A stretch of DNA of 64,000 nucleotides from Taxawa tesnikishii (nom. ined.). Taxonomy: Eukaryota; Ascomycota; Dothideomycetes; Dothideales. This document shows positions 35,878-47,398 of the stretch, piece by piece. The stretch is taken from NCBI GenBank assembly GCA_030247885.1, contig JAPDRO010000020.1, positions 1 through 64,000 of the forward strand, written 5' to 3'. The position numbers and the translations under genes are program-made. The notes below the pieces were generated by a model. It did not search any database. It had not been told where the DNA came from and was given only the letters and a program-made list of their open reading frames with translations. Positions within the stretch are counted from its first letter, which is position 1. Each line of letters opens with the position of its first letter.

Positions 35878-36826
35878 TTAGAAGCCAAAGCCCGTGAGTC
35901 GGCCGAAGAAGCCAGTCGACTTGCTTGTGGAGCTGCTCTTAGCAGCAGCGGTAATTGTAGTCTTGGTAGTGGAGCCGGGGTGGTCGCGGTGTCAGTGGTA
36001 GTGGTACCGGAGCTGCTGGCGGAGGCACCAGTGGTCTGGATGATGAACTGTGCGGCGGCATCAGCATTGGAGCCGTAGCTCAAGTGCGCCGCGCTGATGG
36101 ACCCGGAGTGGTCCTCGCAAACGGCGTCCCCGCTTGCGCAGAACTCCTTGACCTTGCTGGACGGAACGGAGCCGAAACCCTGGCCGAGGACTGATGAACG
36201 GTTAGTGGTTGTGTGATTGTTGGAGTTAGTGAGTGTTGGTGCTTACGTGGGTCACCGAAGGCGACGATGGCTGCGACGTTGGAGGCGATGAGGCCGTTGC
36301 TGCTGCTGAGGGAGTTGTGGACCACCATGGCACTGCGGATTGTCAGTTTAATCCATGTACATCTGCTGGGACGAAGTTGACATGCCCTTGAGAGTAACCA
36401 CTGAGGACCACCTTTGTCGAGGGGCACTGCGACAGAGCCTGCTTTGCAAGCTGAGCCATGGTAGGGCCTCCATCTGCGCCGAGATTGGCATTGCCCTACG
36501 GAAAGAGTGATTAGTTCTTGTGACGGTGATTTGTATGTAGCACTTACAGCAGAGCTGGCGGGGTAGGTAACGCCCTGAACAGCAACACCGGAGGCACCAA
36601 GCTTGCTAATCAGAGACTTGAACATAGGAGGGCCAGCGACGGTTCCAACATTGCCGCTCTCACTGGTACCGCGAGCATAAATGACAGTGACCGGTGCACA
36701 GACGCCGTTGGCGACATCGTTAGCAGTGCTTCCGCTGGTGTACGTCGAACCGGCACGCTTCTCGTGTGGCACAGCGGTGGCCAGAGAGGTCAGCGTCAGA
36801 ACAATGGTGGCAGCAGCGAACTTCAT
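35878..36826 (-). CDS. Secreted cutinase family (CE5) serine esterase
   Basis: Four exons (36826-36548, 36495-36386, 36332-36247, 36190-35878) give about 262 aa. It hydrolyses cutin polyester or acetylated xylan outside the cell. MKFAAATIVLTLTSLATAVP is a signal peptide. The nucleophile lies in GYSQG, split by intron 2; the Asp is in ASGDAVC and the His in AAHLSYG, with the usual paired cysteines (GVCAP, QCPSTK). A Ser/Thr-rich tail ends in TGFFGRLTGFGF. Intron 2 begins with GC rather than GT (36385 downwards), the only splice choice that keeps GYSQGAMVVH. In the last exon the frame slips at a G4 run (+ strand 35977-35980): one added base gives the Ser/Thr tail and an exon total divisible by three, otherwise translation runs to 35787 in an unlike sequence. 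I cannot separate cutinase from acetylxylan esterase specificity. Confidence 0.9.
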
Positions 36827-37867
36827 TGTGGCTGGAGAAGTACGGAGATGGTTTCTGTGATATAAACGAGTCAAGTGTAAAAACAGCGTGATGCAGACAC
36901 CGGGTCCAGAGCAAAGAGCGACGAAGGATAAGACCGAGAACGAACGTGGTGATCTTTTCTATTCTTTCGAGAGTACAGAGGAACGAATTCCTACCTTTTA
37001 TATAGGCACTGCTCTGCCCATGTGGTGCAACCCTGAAACATGCGATTCAAGGTTGATTCACTAACGTGAGGTAAAGTTCAAAACGAATCGAATAGTAGCA
37101 CATGGCGAGTGAAGCTACAACCTACCCAGATCGGAAACTCTATCTCCACACCGCAACGGTTCTGGTAATCTGAAGGCCAATGTCCCGCAGGAGGAGCCAG
37201 TGATAGTCTCTTTTGGAGAGTATCCGTCGGGGGTCATCCGGGCTGTGTGTGCGCTAGTGTGCTTCTGTGACGACGGTACGAACTGATGAAGCAGCCACGG
37301 GGCTTGGTTGCGAAAAACTGGACTCCATTAGACTCAGAACTCCCTCGGTCCTCGGGGACGAATATCCAAATTCAGCGTTTGAGAGTAGGATTCTTGATTG
37401 CAGCGGTTTTGGTCTGACGCCAGCCTCCCTGGCCGTTACGAGTGTCGGTGAAACCTGGGGAGGTCGTCGACCGAAAAAGGAGACCGGAGAGCCAGAGCGT
37501 GGAGAGAATTCGGCCCGGTAAATTGCAATGCAGGGAGGAGGCCTCATACCTATAAAACCAAACTTTTTGAACATGGCCTAAGAAGACAGAGGGCGCGTGT
37601 GGAACTGCACATCCTTCGAAAATGTCGGATAGCGATATACAAGCGCCGGAAGAACCGGTCGGCTTGCAGAATCGGGACATCTTACGTTCAACCATTGTAG
37701 ATATGACGCAACGCGCTCTGGAGATCAGAACAGTCTGTAGTCAATGCTCAAAGGCCTCCAGGGTCAAACTAGAAGTGTTGTTCTGCAGATTCAGTAGAGA
37801 TTGGACACGCTGCTCGAACTCCCTTTGTTTGTCCACACTGTCATAAACACTTGCCTCACTGCACGCC
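36827..37867. other. Divergent promoter region, cutinase / galactonate dehydratase
   Basis: About 1.04 kb between two divergently transcribed catabolic genes, so it should hold both promoters. A TATA-like TTTTATATAGG lies at about 36996-37006, about 170 bp upstream of the cutinase start. Short open frames (for example 37622-37846) have no protein character. Confidence 0.5.
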
Positions 37868-39234
37868 ATGGCGCCAATCAAAAGCATCGAATACTTTCGG
37901 GTAATGCCTCGTTGGCTCTTCGTTAAGATCTGCGACACAGAGGGCCATCACGGTTGGGGCGAGGCAACACTGGAAGGGCACACAGAAGCCATAGAAGGCA
38001 CACTTAACGGCTTCATCAAGCGCTTTACCGGCCTTGAAGCCGATGACATCGAACACATATGGCAGCTGGCATGGCGACAGAGTGAATAAGGCAATACATC
38101 GGTACAGCTCCATCTGTCCTGGCTTACCCAAATCACAGGCTTCTACCGCGGCGGTCCGGTCTTCATGTCCGCTCTCGCCGGCATCGACATTGCGCTTTGG
38201 GATTTGAAAGCCCGTCGAATGAGGGTACCTATCTACCAGCTTCTGGGGGAAAAGTCCGCAACAAAGTCGCCGTATACGCCTGGATCGGCGGCGACAGGCC
38301 GTCCGACGTAGAAGAGGCTGCGAGAGCACGTCTTGCACAAGGCTTCAAATCAGTGAAAATGAATGCCACAGAAGACATTGGCTGGCTCGACTCGCCGGAA
38401 GCGCTCAAATCGTCAGTTGAAAGGTTGAAGACGGTGAAGGCTTTAGGTATGGATGCGGCGTTGGACTTTCATGGTCGGTTGCACAAACCTATGGCGAAGC
38501 AACTCGCGAAGGCCTTGGAGCCGTATGGCCCCTTGTTCATTGAGGAGCCGCTGCTGAGCGAACATCCGGAAGGCGTCAAACAAGTCTCCGAGTTGACTTC
38601 CTGTCCTATTGCGCTTGGTGAGAGGTTGTACAGCAGATGGGATGTGAAGAGGTTTCTCGAAGGTAACCACAAGGCGTAGAACGTTGGGAGCGGCGCTTAT
38701 GGTTCTAGATGCTTCGGTGGACGTGCTTCAGCCTGACGTCTCGCACTGCGGTGGTATCTCTGAGATCAGAAGGATAGCTGCAATGGCCGAGACCTATGAC
38801 GGTGCGTATGCGGTTCGATCGTTGGCGGCTGAGATCTCGAGTTGACACTCAGGTTGTAGTGGCAATCGCGCCGCACTGTCCCCTTGGTCCTATCGCTCTT
38901 GCGGCGTGCTTGCAGATCGGTCTATGTACCCCTAACCATATGATACAAGAGATGTAAGTCACGCCGGGACCCAGCACCTGACCTGTCTCTCTCACACTTG
39001 CTTCCTAGGTCCCTTGGGATACATTATAACGTTGAAGCTGGTGACTTCGATATCAACAGTTACGTCCACAATCCCGAGGTTTTCAGCGTATCAGATGGCT
39101 ATGTAGATGCTTTCACAGGGCCAGGGCTGGGTATTGAGATCAACGAAGAACTTGTCAGGGAGGTCTCAAAGAATGCAGTACCTTGGCCACTCGGAGGTTT
39201 TGTAGGAAAAGACGGCGCATTCAGAGAATGGTAG
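37868..39234 (+). CDS. dgoD: D-galactonate dehydratase-like enolase-superfamily enzyme
   Basis: Five exons (37868-38081, 38139-38662, 38709-38801, 38860-38953, 39009-39234) give about 383 aa. The family removes water from a sugar acid (D-galactonate) to give the 2-keto-3-deoxy acid, in the cytosol. The N-terminal capping domain has [18 protein letters not shown] and [12 protein letters not shown]. Barrel motifs follow: SVKMNATED, the Mg ligands Asp in ALDFHGRLH, Glu in [13 protein letters not shown] and Glu in [11 protein letters not shown], then the catalytic His in IAPHCPLGP and the C-terminal [11 protein letters not shown]. The lid end REW is typical. Exon 2 slips at the G5 run 38245-38249; a sixth G restores [19 protein letters not shown] and makes the exon sum divisible by three. 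A short intron of 46 bp (38663-38708) is notable. Exact substrate is inferred from similarity to DgoD. Confidence 0.88.
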
Positions 39235-39298
39235 ACGTACCTATAATCCATTTACTAAGTATGATCAAATCTCCGACTAAGTCTACACGTTTCGGCTT

Positions 39299-40472
39299 TC
39301 AAGCCACCTTGACGACTACCTTTCCGAAATGCCCGCCCTCAAACAGATATTTCAGGGCTTCTTTGGCTTTGTCGAACGCGAAAACCTTGTCCACTACTGG
39401 ATGGATCTGCTTGTCCTCGTACAGCTTGAGCATCTCCTCGAAACGATCTCTGGGTCCGTTGAGAATGCCCTTTAGCGTGACATTGCGACTCAAAGCCAAC
39501 ACGTTGGTATTAGCTCTGTCACCTGGATCGTCTTCCTTGCCAGAAAGATAACCGATGGCACTGATCAGACCGCCGAAAGTGATACAGCTGAAGCTCTTGC
39601 GAAGCGTTTGCGCACCGCCAGTCTCCAGAATAATATCCGCGCCGTTACCATCGGTGATCCTCATGACTTCATCCTGCCACTCAGGGTTGGTCCGGTAGTT
39701 GATAGTATGGTCAGCCCCGAGCTTGCTTGCCTTGCCCAGCTTCTCGTCGGATGAAGACGTGATGATGGCTGGCAAACTCTTCAGCATGAGAGGGACGACA
39801 AGAAATTCACCACTGACTCTTGAGCCCGAGAGCTTTGGCTATCTGCAATGCACTCACGGCAACGCCCCCGTACCCTGAGATAGAACTATGATGTTGCTGT
39901 CCGTGATCGGTTTACCGATTGGCTGCATCCAGTTGATACTCATCCAAGCAGTAACAGCTGCGATAGGTAGACAGCAAGCTTCCTCGTCAGACAGGTAGTC
40001 AGGTACAGCAACCAGTCCGTAATCTGGAAAGATGCGGTATTCAGCCAAAACACCAGGTAATGGCAGGCCAAGCCCGGAAGCCATATCCTTCTCCTTGACT
40101 TGGCCTCTGACGTGGGTCTGATTAAAGGTAGAAAGAACCCTCTGACCTTTAGGCCAGATTTTTGAAGCGGCGTTTCCCACTTTCACGACGGTGCCGCACA
40201 TGTCAGAACAAGGTACAAGCTTTCCACCTTGTTCGATAGATCGATGGTGGCCGTACACCCCCATACAGACTGAGGAGGTAAATCAGCGTACCGACCTATA
40301 TCGAGGCGTGGTCAGGCAAACCTTCAGTATCGCGGAAGTTCAGTGAAACGGTGTGGATCTTGACGAGCACCTCGTTATCCTTTGGTTCTGTCACCGAGGC
40401 AGAGTCAAGCTCTAGATGGTCGAGGCCATCTTGCGTGGTAACCCACTGCTTGCAGTGGAACTCGGTCGACAT
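39299..40472 (-). CDS. Zinc-free medium-chain dehydrogenase/reductase (quinone oxidoreductase-like)
   Basis: Three exons (40472-40322, 40269-39818, 39768-39299) with introns of 52 and 49 bp give about 357 aa. It is an NAD(P)H-dependent MDR oxidoreductase, probably cytosolic. The N-terminal GroES-like domain has EVLVKIHTVSLNFRDTE and LVPCSDMCGTVVKVG. The Rossmann part has the nucleotide loop QGTGGVAVSALQIAKALG, then TSSSDEKLGKASKLGADHTINY, ADIILETGG and the C-terminal GHFGKVVVKV, all typical of this family. A structural-zinc cysteine lobe is absent. Exon 2 slips at the C5 run 39865-39869; a sixth base restores the GTGGV loop and a length divisible by three. It is convergent with the galactonate dehydratase (64 bp between stops). 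The substrate cannot be told. Confidence 0.88.
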
Positions 40473-40801
40473 GCTGTTGGGGACAGACTGGAGTAGATTA
40501 CTTGTAAAGATATTTCGAATCGAACTTGAAGATTCATGGTGTTCCATGTAGGCATGATGCAACCATGCTAGGATCATTTAGGTTTCTTATCCTTATCTTA
40601 GCGCGATGCAGCTTTACCGTCGCTAAGGGCAATGTTTACACCCCACATCCAATCAACACTGCTTAGTCCTTCATCAGGTGTGTATCACATCACGCTCTCT
40701 AAATCACAATCCTCTATACAACTTCAAACCAATAAGGAGAGTAGTCTGTACAACACCTTTCGTTCCTTTCGCCACGCGAGCTCTGTATCGATTATTGCAC
40801 A
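40473..40801. promoter_or_regulatory. Divergent promoter, MDR reductase / SP-K repeat protein
   Basis: About 330 bases separate two divergent start codons and must hold both promoters. No particular motif stands out. Confidence 0.45.
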
Positions 40802-43204
40802 ATGGCTCGCCGCTCCTCAGCTAGGCTGAGAGCGAGAATGTCCTCGGCGACACCGCAGGTATGTACAAGCGAAAACCAGCGTGGTAGTATGTTGTGTTGA
40901 CTGACAATGCCGCAGCCTCAGAAGACCGCCTTCCTTTCCCTCGATAACCCGTTAAAGATACCGCACACTACCTCCAAGCTATCGTCTCTGGCCGAAAACG
41001 ACGAGATTCCCGGAGCCTTCCCCGACTCTGAAGAAGATACACCCACCGCTGTATCGAAGCACATTGCAAAAGCGGTCAGTGGCGGGCTCTCTACACCAAG
41101 GGATGTCACATCGATCAGGCCCAGCGGAGAGGAGATGCACCCCGCGAAATTCCACATGAGCACAGCAAAGCCTCTGGATGAAGCACGATGGCTTGGTTTC
41201 TCCAGCATGGCACCACAGATCGAGCCGCCTAAAGGAACCAACAAGATCGCTCTCGCGCAAGGCACACCGAGCAAGACGCCCAAGGCTGGAAGCACTTCTA
41301 GGTCCGACTTCCAGGATTTCGAATTCAGCTTCAAGCGCCAGTCATTGGAGCTCAGTGCCGAAGCTCGTCAGATGATGGCGGAGAAGAGGGAGGAGGCGGC
41401 CAGAATCCGAGAGGAGCTCAAAGCCAACAAATCGACTTGTCCAAGTATCCCAGAGACTCTGAGCCGTAAGATGGCAACACCAAAGGGCAAAGTGGGAAGG
41501 TTCAGCGACATACACATGGCGGAATTTAAAAAGATGGACTCGATCGCGAACCATGCTTCCGCATACAGAGCAGACCCAAATCGCCTCGAGACAGCTACTG
41601 CAACTCTGAAGAAAGCAGTGAACAAGCCTCTCCTCGCCCAACCTGGCCAGAATGGTGTGCAGACACTGAAGAGGACGCAATCCAAGACAGAGCTTGGCCA
41701 GTACATGAGCAGTCTTCCACGTTCGACGTCATCCCGGTCATTGAAGCACAACAACGACGCGGAGCATGAGCGGGCCTCTCCCGCTAAAAGAGTCAAGCGC
41801 ACAACTGATGATGATGTTGCCTCGACTCGACCGAAGAGCAGCGGCATGCCAACAGGAGCTATGCAAGCCTCTTTGGCTCGCACTGCAAGTGTCAACTCCA
41901 CAAAGTCTACGATGATACCCTCACTGGCACGCACTCCATCGAAGGCTTCACTCAAAAGCGCCCCTACGCCGCAGCCAAAGGCCTCAACGCCACTTCTTGC
42001 TCGGTCTCCAACCAAGTCGTCTCCTGTGAAGCAAATGGTTGAGGAACCACAAGAGCCCGTAAGTCCGCTGCTGAGCCGTTCGCCCTCCAAGTTCTGCCTG
42101 ATCGAAAAGCCGGCTACTCAGACACAAGATGCCGATGACGATGCTGCCATGGGCCAGTACCTGTCTCGCTCGCCACTCAAGGCGTCAGTTTCAGTAAACA
42201 CCGAACAGGACAACAAACCGTCCGCCATCCCACTCCTCTCACGCTCACCCGCCAAAGCATCGCCTGCCGAGAATCCGTTCGACACAGCTGCAACACCTTT
42301 AAAGGCCGCTGCCGGCACCAACCTCATGAGCCGCTTCAACCTCCTTCGCAAGACGCCCATGAAGTCGATCTTGCGCAGCCCCCAGCGTCTGTACTCCGAC
42401 GATCCAGCGAAGGTTGCTAGTGGCACACATCTCGCTACACCACCGAAAAACTCGAACAAGGCGCTCCCTGCAGTGCCTCCCGCTACCGCACCTGTACAGA
42501 AGCATGTGGACTTCTCCGCGTCTACGAAACTTAGCAACAGCATGTACCAAGCTCAGAGAGAGTCCGAATCCACTTCTTTGTCACCAGTGTCTGAAGGCCC
42601 AACACCGCCTCCCAAGACTAGTGCCTTCGCCAAAGCTGCGACTGACGCTGCAACCGAGGCAGCGCCTACCTACCCAATCTTGCCATCTGGCGACATGGAC
42701 ATGGGCCCCACTCCCAAGAAAGCGCACCGCCGTATGACGCTGGGAGCCAACGTGCTGAATGACTTCACCTTCCGCGCCGGCGAAGGCATCACCTTCGCTC
42801 CATCCGCCGACGCAGCCAATCGCGGCCGCGCAGACAGCGAAAAGCCCTCCATTCGTCACGTCAGCGCCGAACCTGATATTGTTCCCATCGCGGGCATGAA
42901 GCGCAAGCTCTCCGAGACGCCCACTTTCGCTTCTGCCACTTCTCTTCCTATAGGAAGCGACAAGGAGAATAAGCCAGAGGAGGGACCAGAGGATGCACGT
43001 CCAGCCAAGAAGGCGCGTCCGACCATCCCAGAGCCGCCAAAGAGTGTTAAACCTGCTGAGAAGATCGCAAAGAAGATCCCGACCATTGGCGTCAAGCCCA
43101 AGGGTACGACGTCCCAGCAGGGGAAGAAGCCCAGACCCAGTATGATGAGTCGAACGAGGCTTGAGATGCTGGCTATGCCCAAGCACAGACGTGGCGAGCA
43201 GTAG
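40802..43204 (+). CDS. Unnamed 781-residue Ser/Pro/Lys-rich protein with repeated RSPxK motifs
   Basis: Exon 1 (40802-40858, MARRSSARLRARMSSATPQ) is joined over a 57-bp GT-AG intron to 40916-43204, giving 781 aa with a clean frame. The protein is basic and predicted disordered. At least five spaced copies of a motif like LLxRSPxK (LARTPSK, LARSPTK, LSRSPSK, LSRSPLK, LSRSPAK) fit cyclin-dependent kinase sites of S/T-P-x-K type. A conserved-looking block RFNLLRKTPMKSILRSPQRLYSDDP follows, then acidic/basic patches with nuclear-signal-like KRVKR and PAKKARP. KPLDEARWLGFSSM near residue 110 and KGRFSDIH-like sequence occur in relatives across Pezizomycotina that I recall as uncharacterised. A nuclear, cell-cycle phosphorylated protein is my inference; no enzyme domain is seen. 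Confidence 0.85.
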
Positions 43205-43953
43205 ACGGCTGAAGAGAGGGGAGCGAACTCACGGCCTTGCTGTCGATAAACCGTCCGCAGGATGGGCATCCCTTTATGTGGACGGTTGTCCTCAATGGCG
43301 TTGCTTCTGCTACGGCAGTCAGACGACAGTCACACTTCTTTCGTACATTTCGTTTTCCTCCTTGATTCAACAACATGGGTCTCTGGAGTTTGTAGCATAG
43401 CGTGGCGTTGAAAAACAACGATGGAGGCAATGGCATTTCAGAAAAAGAAGAAAGGGCAGTTACGGCTGGACGGTCACGGCAGGTTGCTGCACGATAGCAA
43501 TGAACGATCACTTTTCCTACTTCAAAGGCTGCTCTCCGCCGTTCAGTGTGATACATCCTCTCATCTTCTGTAGACAAGCGTAGACGCAAGTGAGACTCGG
43601 TACGCAGGATGGTTGGCCAGCCAGCGAGGGGGAGGAGATGTAGAGAACTATTGGAAGACGACGCTGACCAAAGACCAGTGTTAGTTCATTTGCAAGCGCT
43701 GCGATTCTTTGCCGTTTCTTGCTTCTTGACAAGCTAGCCGTTTCCACACACCAGGCCGGCCAAATCATCTCTTGCTAAACATTGTCAAGGTTGCCTGAGG
43801 GATCCCCTTTTTGGTGTTATCGAGAGGCAGGGGCGTATTTGTTGAGGCTGCACAAACGACAGAGTTACATGGAGTGAAACTTGCGTATGCAGTGTCCAGC
43901 GATCCTCCAATATTGTACACGTACCATCGAGACAGTCCGAATGCTTTCAACGC
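43205..43953. other. Convergent intergenic region
   Basis: About 750 bases between the 3' ends of the SP-K protein and ETR1. Short minus-strand frames (43517-43950) lack protein character. I see nothing further. Confidence 0.45.
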
Positions 43954-45134
43954 CTAAGTTTCGCTGAAAACAAAAACTCCCTTCCCGGAGCGGAAGCCTT
44001 CAAGCGTGCCCTGCACGGCATCGACCAATTCCTCCTTTTTCGTTCCCCACTTCCACTGCACCTCTTGCACAGGAATATCCTTGAACTTCCCTTCCCTCGT
44101 CAAGCTCAGCACATGATCCACAGTTTTGCTCTTGTCCTCCGGATTCTGCTCGCTCCACCTGCTGACCCAAAAGCCGTCAAAGGAGATGTTCTTAAAGATT
44201 AACAGACCGGTAGGTAGCGAGACGGGCTGCTTGGACATAGCGCCGTACGTGACCATATGCGAGTTCGGCGCCAGCACCTTGGCCATACTGTTGACGATCT
44301 TCCCACCCACGCAGTTCAAACCCAAGCGCACCTTGTCCCGTCCCCCATTCGTGAATTGTTTCACCTTGCCCCCGAAATCCTTGGCCATGGCCTCCTCATC
44401 ACTGACCACGACATCGGCGCCCAATCCCTCCAGCTCTTTCTTCAGATCCTCCCAGCCTTCCCGCTTCCGTACAATGTTGATGCTTTTGTAGCCCCACAAT
44501 CTCCCCAGCTGGATCGCGGCACGGCCGACGCCGGAGTTGGCGCCGTTCTGGATAAACCAATCCTCACCTTCCTTCAGCGGGACGAAATCCTTGAGCATGC
44601 GGTACGCGGTGCACGGGTTCACGCTCACGGTACCGACCTGGATAGGCGTGAGGCCGCTGCGATCCTTGATCGGTAGCAGATTATCGACCGTGGTCTGGGC
44701 GTGCGTTCTCCAAGTCCCAAATCCCGGTGCTCTTTGGATGACCCAATCGCCCTTGGAGATGCCCCGGACTTTACTCCCTACGCTGATGACCTCGGCCACG
44801 CCCTCATTCCCGCCGACCGCGATGGGGTCCGTCGTGCCGAGTTTCGTGGTGAAGGTCGGTTTGGATGGGTATACGCCTTGCAGCTGGTTGATGTCGGCTG
44901 GATTGATGGGAGAGGCGAGGAATTTGAGGGTGACGAGGTCGCCGTGGGCGGGGAGATGGAGTGGCTGTGCAGGGAGAGAATGTCCTTGGGCTCGCCGTAG
45001 TTGGTGAAAGTCAGGGCTTTGGCTTGTTCGTAGCCGTAGGCGGATATGAAGCGGCGCGATGAGGGAAGGTGGGAGGCATTGAGGGCGCACGTCTGGCGCA
45101 GGGCGGACGCGGACAACAGTCGTGTCGGTGACAT
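43954..45134 (-). CDS. ETR1: Mitochondrial trans-2-enoyl-CoA/ACP reductase (Etr1/MECR)
   Basis: One exon of about 393 aa. Etr1 carries out the NADPH-dependent last step of mitochondrial fatty acid synthesis, which feeds lipoic acid formation. MSPTRLLSASALRQTC to SSRRFISAYGYEQA is a matrix targeting sequence. The family block KALTFTNYGEPKDILSLHSHSI follows, then LKFLASPINPADINQLQGVYP, GNEGVAEVISVG, GDWVIQ, VNPCTAYRML, the NADPH loop NGANSGVGRAAIQLGRLWG, NCVGGK and the C-terminal FDGFWVSRW. The catalytic Tyr region lies in the INQLQGVYP block. The frame slips once at the G4 run 44950-44953; one more base joins the two frames exactly where homologues continue and gives a length divisible by three. 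The upstream 180 bases have simple repeats. Confidence 0.93.
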
Positions 45135-45149
45135 TGTGGGTGGGTTGTA

Positions 45150-45281
45150 AAGAGTGATGGAAAGAGTGATGGTAAGAGTGGTAGTAAGAGTGATGGTAAC
45201 AGATAATAGATGGTGTTCGGGGAATGCAGCAGCAGAGATCTCTCTCTCCCTCTCTCTCTTTGCTCTCTCTCTCTCGCTCTT
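45150..45281. repeat. Simple repeats upstream of ETR1
   Basis: About four imperfect copies of the 12-mer AAGAGTGATGGT (45150-45200) lie just upstream of the ETR1 start, followed by a CT-rich tract (45239-45281), which is GA-rich on the ETR1 coding strand. They fall in its 5' UTR or promoter. Confidence 0.8.
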
Positions 45282-45992
45282 TTATTTCGAACCGAAGCTG
45301 CTATCAACAATGACGTCGATATTGGTGTGCCGAGGCGCCCGATTCGGAAGATTGTATGAGGCTCTGCGGGCTCGGCAGGACCGCAGAACAAGTCAAACAA
45401 CTCCTTCTTGCACAGCAACTGTGACTGTGGTATGGCATGGACTGGACGATGAGAGACTCCTTGCTACATTGTCATTACGACACGCAGTACAAGCACAGCC
45501 TATGCAGGGCGAGAACGCTCCTGCGTGGTATGTTGTGTGCATTGCGAGAAACGCTCGAGACCTGGACCTTTTGAACGCGAGAATAGGTCGGCTCGTGCTA
45601 CGGCGGTACGTTCACGCTATGCCACATGCTACCGCTGTCGCGAGAGGCGCGCATTGCGATATGCAGTTTTCAGCCTCCGGTCGGCCGCCACTCGGAAGCA
45701 TCGATATCGTCTTCTCGTTTACTGGCCGAAGTGTATGACAGCCAATACTCGATATCTCGGTTCTCACACATGGTGAGGGCTACACCAGTCACGGCACGAT
45801 ACGCGCATTGTGGCAGATCACGAGAGCCGAAAGCATTGCGAAAACGAGAAAAACTTTTGATTCGAAAATCTACGCGCCGTCATTCCATCATACCCGTCAT
45901 CCTTCGTTCCCGTCAGTACTCCTGAGGCACTCCACCCGGCTCTCAATCCTTCAACTCGAGCCCCAGAAGCACCGGCACAATTCCCACCTCGC
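45282..45992. other. Intergenic region between ETR1 and the 154-aa gene
   Basis: About 710 bases. Several plus-strand open frames (45154-45738, 45626-45925, 45808-46479) overlap each other; none shows protein-like composition or a family motif, so I call none. Confidence 0.4.
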
Positions 45993-46457
45993 TCAGATGG
46001 CCCACGAGATGTGCTTGTCGCCGCCGGTGGCACCCGTCTTTGTCATCCTGAGCGAGGCGCGGGCCTCCGCCGGCATTGGGGTTGGTGCTCTCACGGGCAT
46101 CCAAGTACCCGTCTTGGCCGCCATCTCAATGCGGCGAACTGGACACGGGGTTGGTGGACGTGCAGGCGTCCAGCCAGCGGGGGTGGTCTTGGCGGCCCGC
46201 TGGGCTTTGGCGGCCCTCTTCTTGTCGGCCTTTTCGGCCTGGCGACGCTCCTTGTCGGCATGGGCGAGGGCGACCTGCCTTTCGATGTCGTATGGGTCGA
46301 TGGCAGCGTGGTTCTCCAAGGCGTTCTCCCAGCTGCCGGATGAGCGGCTGCTGTCACTGCCGGCCCTTCTGCGGACCGGAATCTTGGAGGAGGAGGCGGC
46401 CTTGCCATCCTGGAGCTTGGCCTTGAGGTGGGTGAGGGTGAAGTTGAGGGGAGCCAT
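45993..46457 (-). CDS. Hypothetical 154-residue basic protein
   Basis: A single open frame with strong G/C third-position preference. MAPLNFTLTHLKAKLQDG begins it, then a Ser/Arg-rich stretch, a charged Ala/Lys/Arg helix (DKERRQAEKADKKRAAKAQ) that could form a short coiled coil, and two related motifs TPAGWTPARPPTPCP and TGTWMPVRAPTPMP that look like an internal duplication. I do not recognise a family. No transmembrane or signal segment is seen. Codon use makes it likely to be real; the overlapping plus-strand frames are shadows. Confidence 0.6.
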   Translation of the reverse strand: MAPLNFTLTHLKAKLQDGKAASSSKIPVRRRAGSDSSRSSGSWENALENHAAIDPYDIERQVALAHADKERRQAEKADKKRAAKAQRAAKTTPAGWTPARPPTPCPVRRIEMAAKTGTWMPVRAPTPMPAEARASLRMTKTGATGGDKHISWAI

Positions 46458-47398
46458 TGTGAGAAGAGGTTGTTGGTGATTGGTTGGTTGGCGGGTTGGT
46501 ATTGCGGTCGGTGAAGGTGACGGTGCGAGGAGGTAAGTCCTTGAGGCAGGTCAAGTTTTGGAGGTTGACGTTGGATAGTATTGTAAGCCGGTGTTGGAGG
46601 TGAGTATCGGGAGAGGATTCGCCTATAGGTTTGCGGTCCTCCTGCTGCCTGGGCCGTGAGTTGTCACAAACTTCTCGTCCTCGAACATCCATGGGTCATG
46701 TCATGGCTAAGCATGAGAATTCTTGTAGCACTGGAAGTGTGTTGATCCTTTCCATACTGAGAGCACCATTCTGTATGGTAGGATTCTCGGCCCGCTGCGT
46801 TAAACTTTTTGACGACAAATGAGAACCATGGAGTAGGACAGGCGGCAGAATGACAAGGGTAAATCGGGCCTTCGAGAGTACGCGATGGACAGAGTGGTCA
46901 TGGTCATGGTCATGTTCATGTTCATGGGCAGTAACAACCTTTTCCGTCACTTCCTCCAGCTCGACCACGCAGAAAGCGACTTCTCAACACAACAAACATG
47001 CGGGTAATCAAGCGAGCACGATCTATAATGCCCTGAACAGGAACAGATCGACCGGCGCAAACTCCCGACCACTATCACGATGCGACACAACCACGGTACT
47101 TGCATCATAGAGACGACAACGCTATAGCCTATAGCTGCTGCTGAGCGATGGGGCAAGCGCAACACAACGCGGCCATACTTGCGGATCGCAGCGCATTTGT
47201 AGAAGTGGTTGCTGCGCTCTTGCCTTAATCTATCAGGTCGCCCCGCGTGGTAGTTGAGAGCGACTGCTCCATCGAGAATCCGCTGCCTGTCACTGTCACT
47301 CACTTGCGCCATCCACCTCTATGCTCTTTACTCACCTTCGCAGCCTCGCAGCTCCGACAGCATCATCACATCGAGCATCTACATTCCAGCATCACATC
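46458..47398. other. Intergenic region with a doubtful His-rich frame
   Basis: About 940 bases between two divergent hypothetical genes. It holds the doubtful small frame at 46696-46968 and otherwise nothing I can support. Confidence 0.4.
46696..46968 (-). CDS. Doubtful small His/Asp-rich open frame
   Basis: A 90-codon frame with MVELEEVTEKVVTAHEHEHDHDHDHSVH at its start. The His/Asp run comes from a (GGTCAT)n/(GTTCAT)n repeat at about 46895-46930. It could be the first exon of a small metal-binding protein or only a repeat artefact; the remainder shows no known domain. Confidence 0.25.
   Translation of the reverse strand: MVELEEVTEKVVTAHEHEHDHDHDHSVHRVLSKARFTLVILPPVLLHGSHLSSKSLTQRAENPTIQNGALSMERINTLPVLQEFSCLAMT

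Noticed and set aside
45154-45738. 194-codon plus-strand open frame upstream of ETR1
   Set aside because: It runs through simple repeats and the ETR1 promoter region and shows no protein family features.
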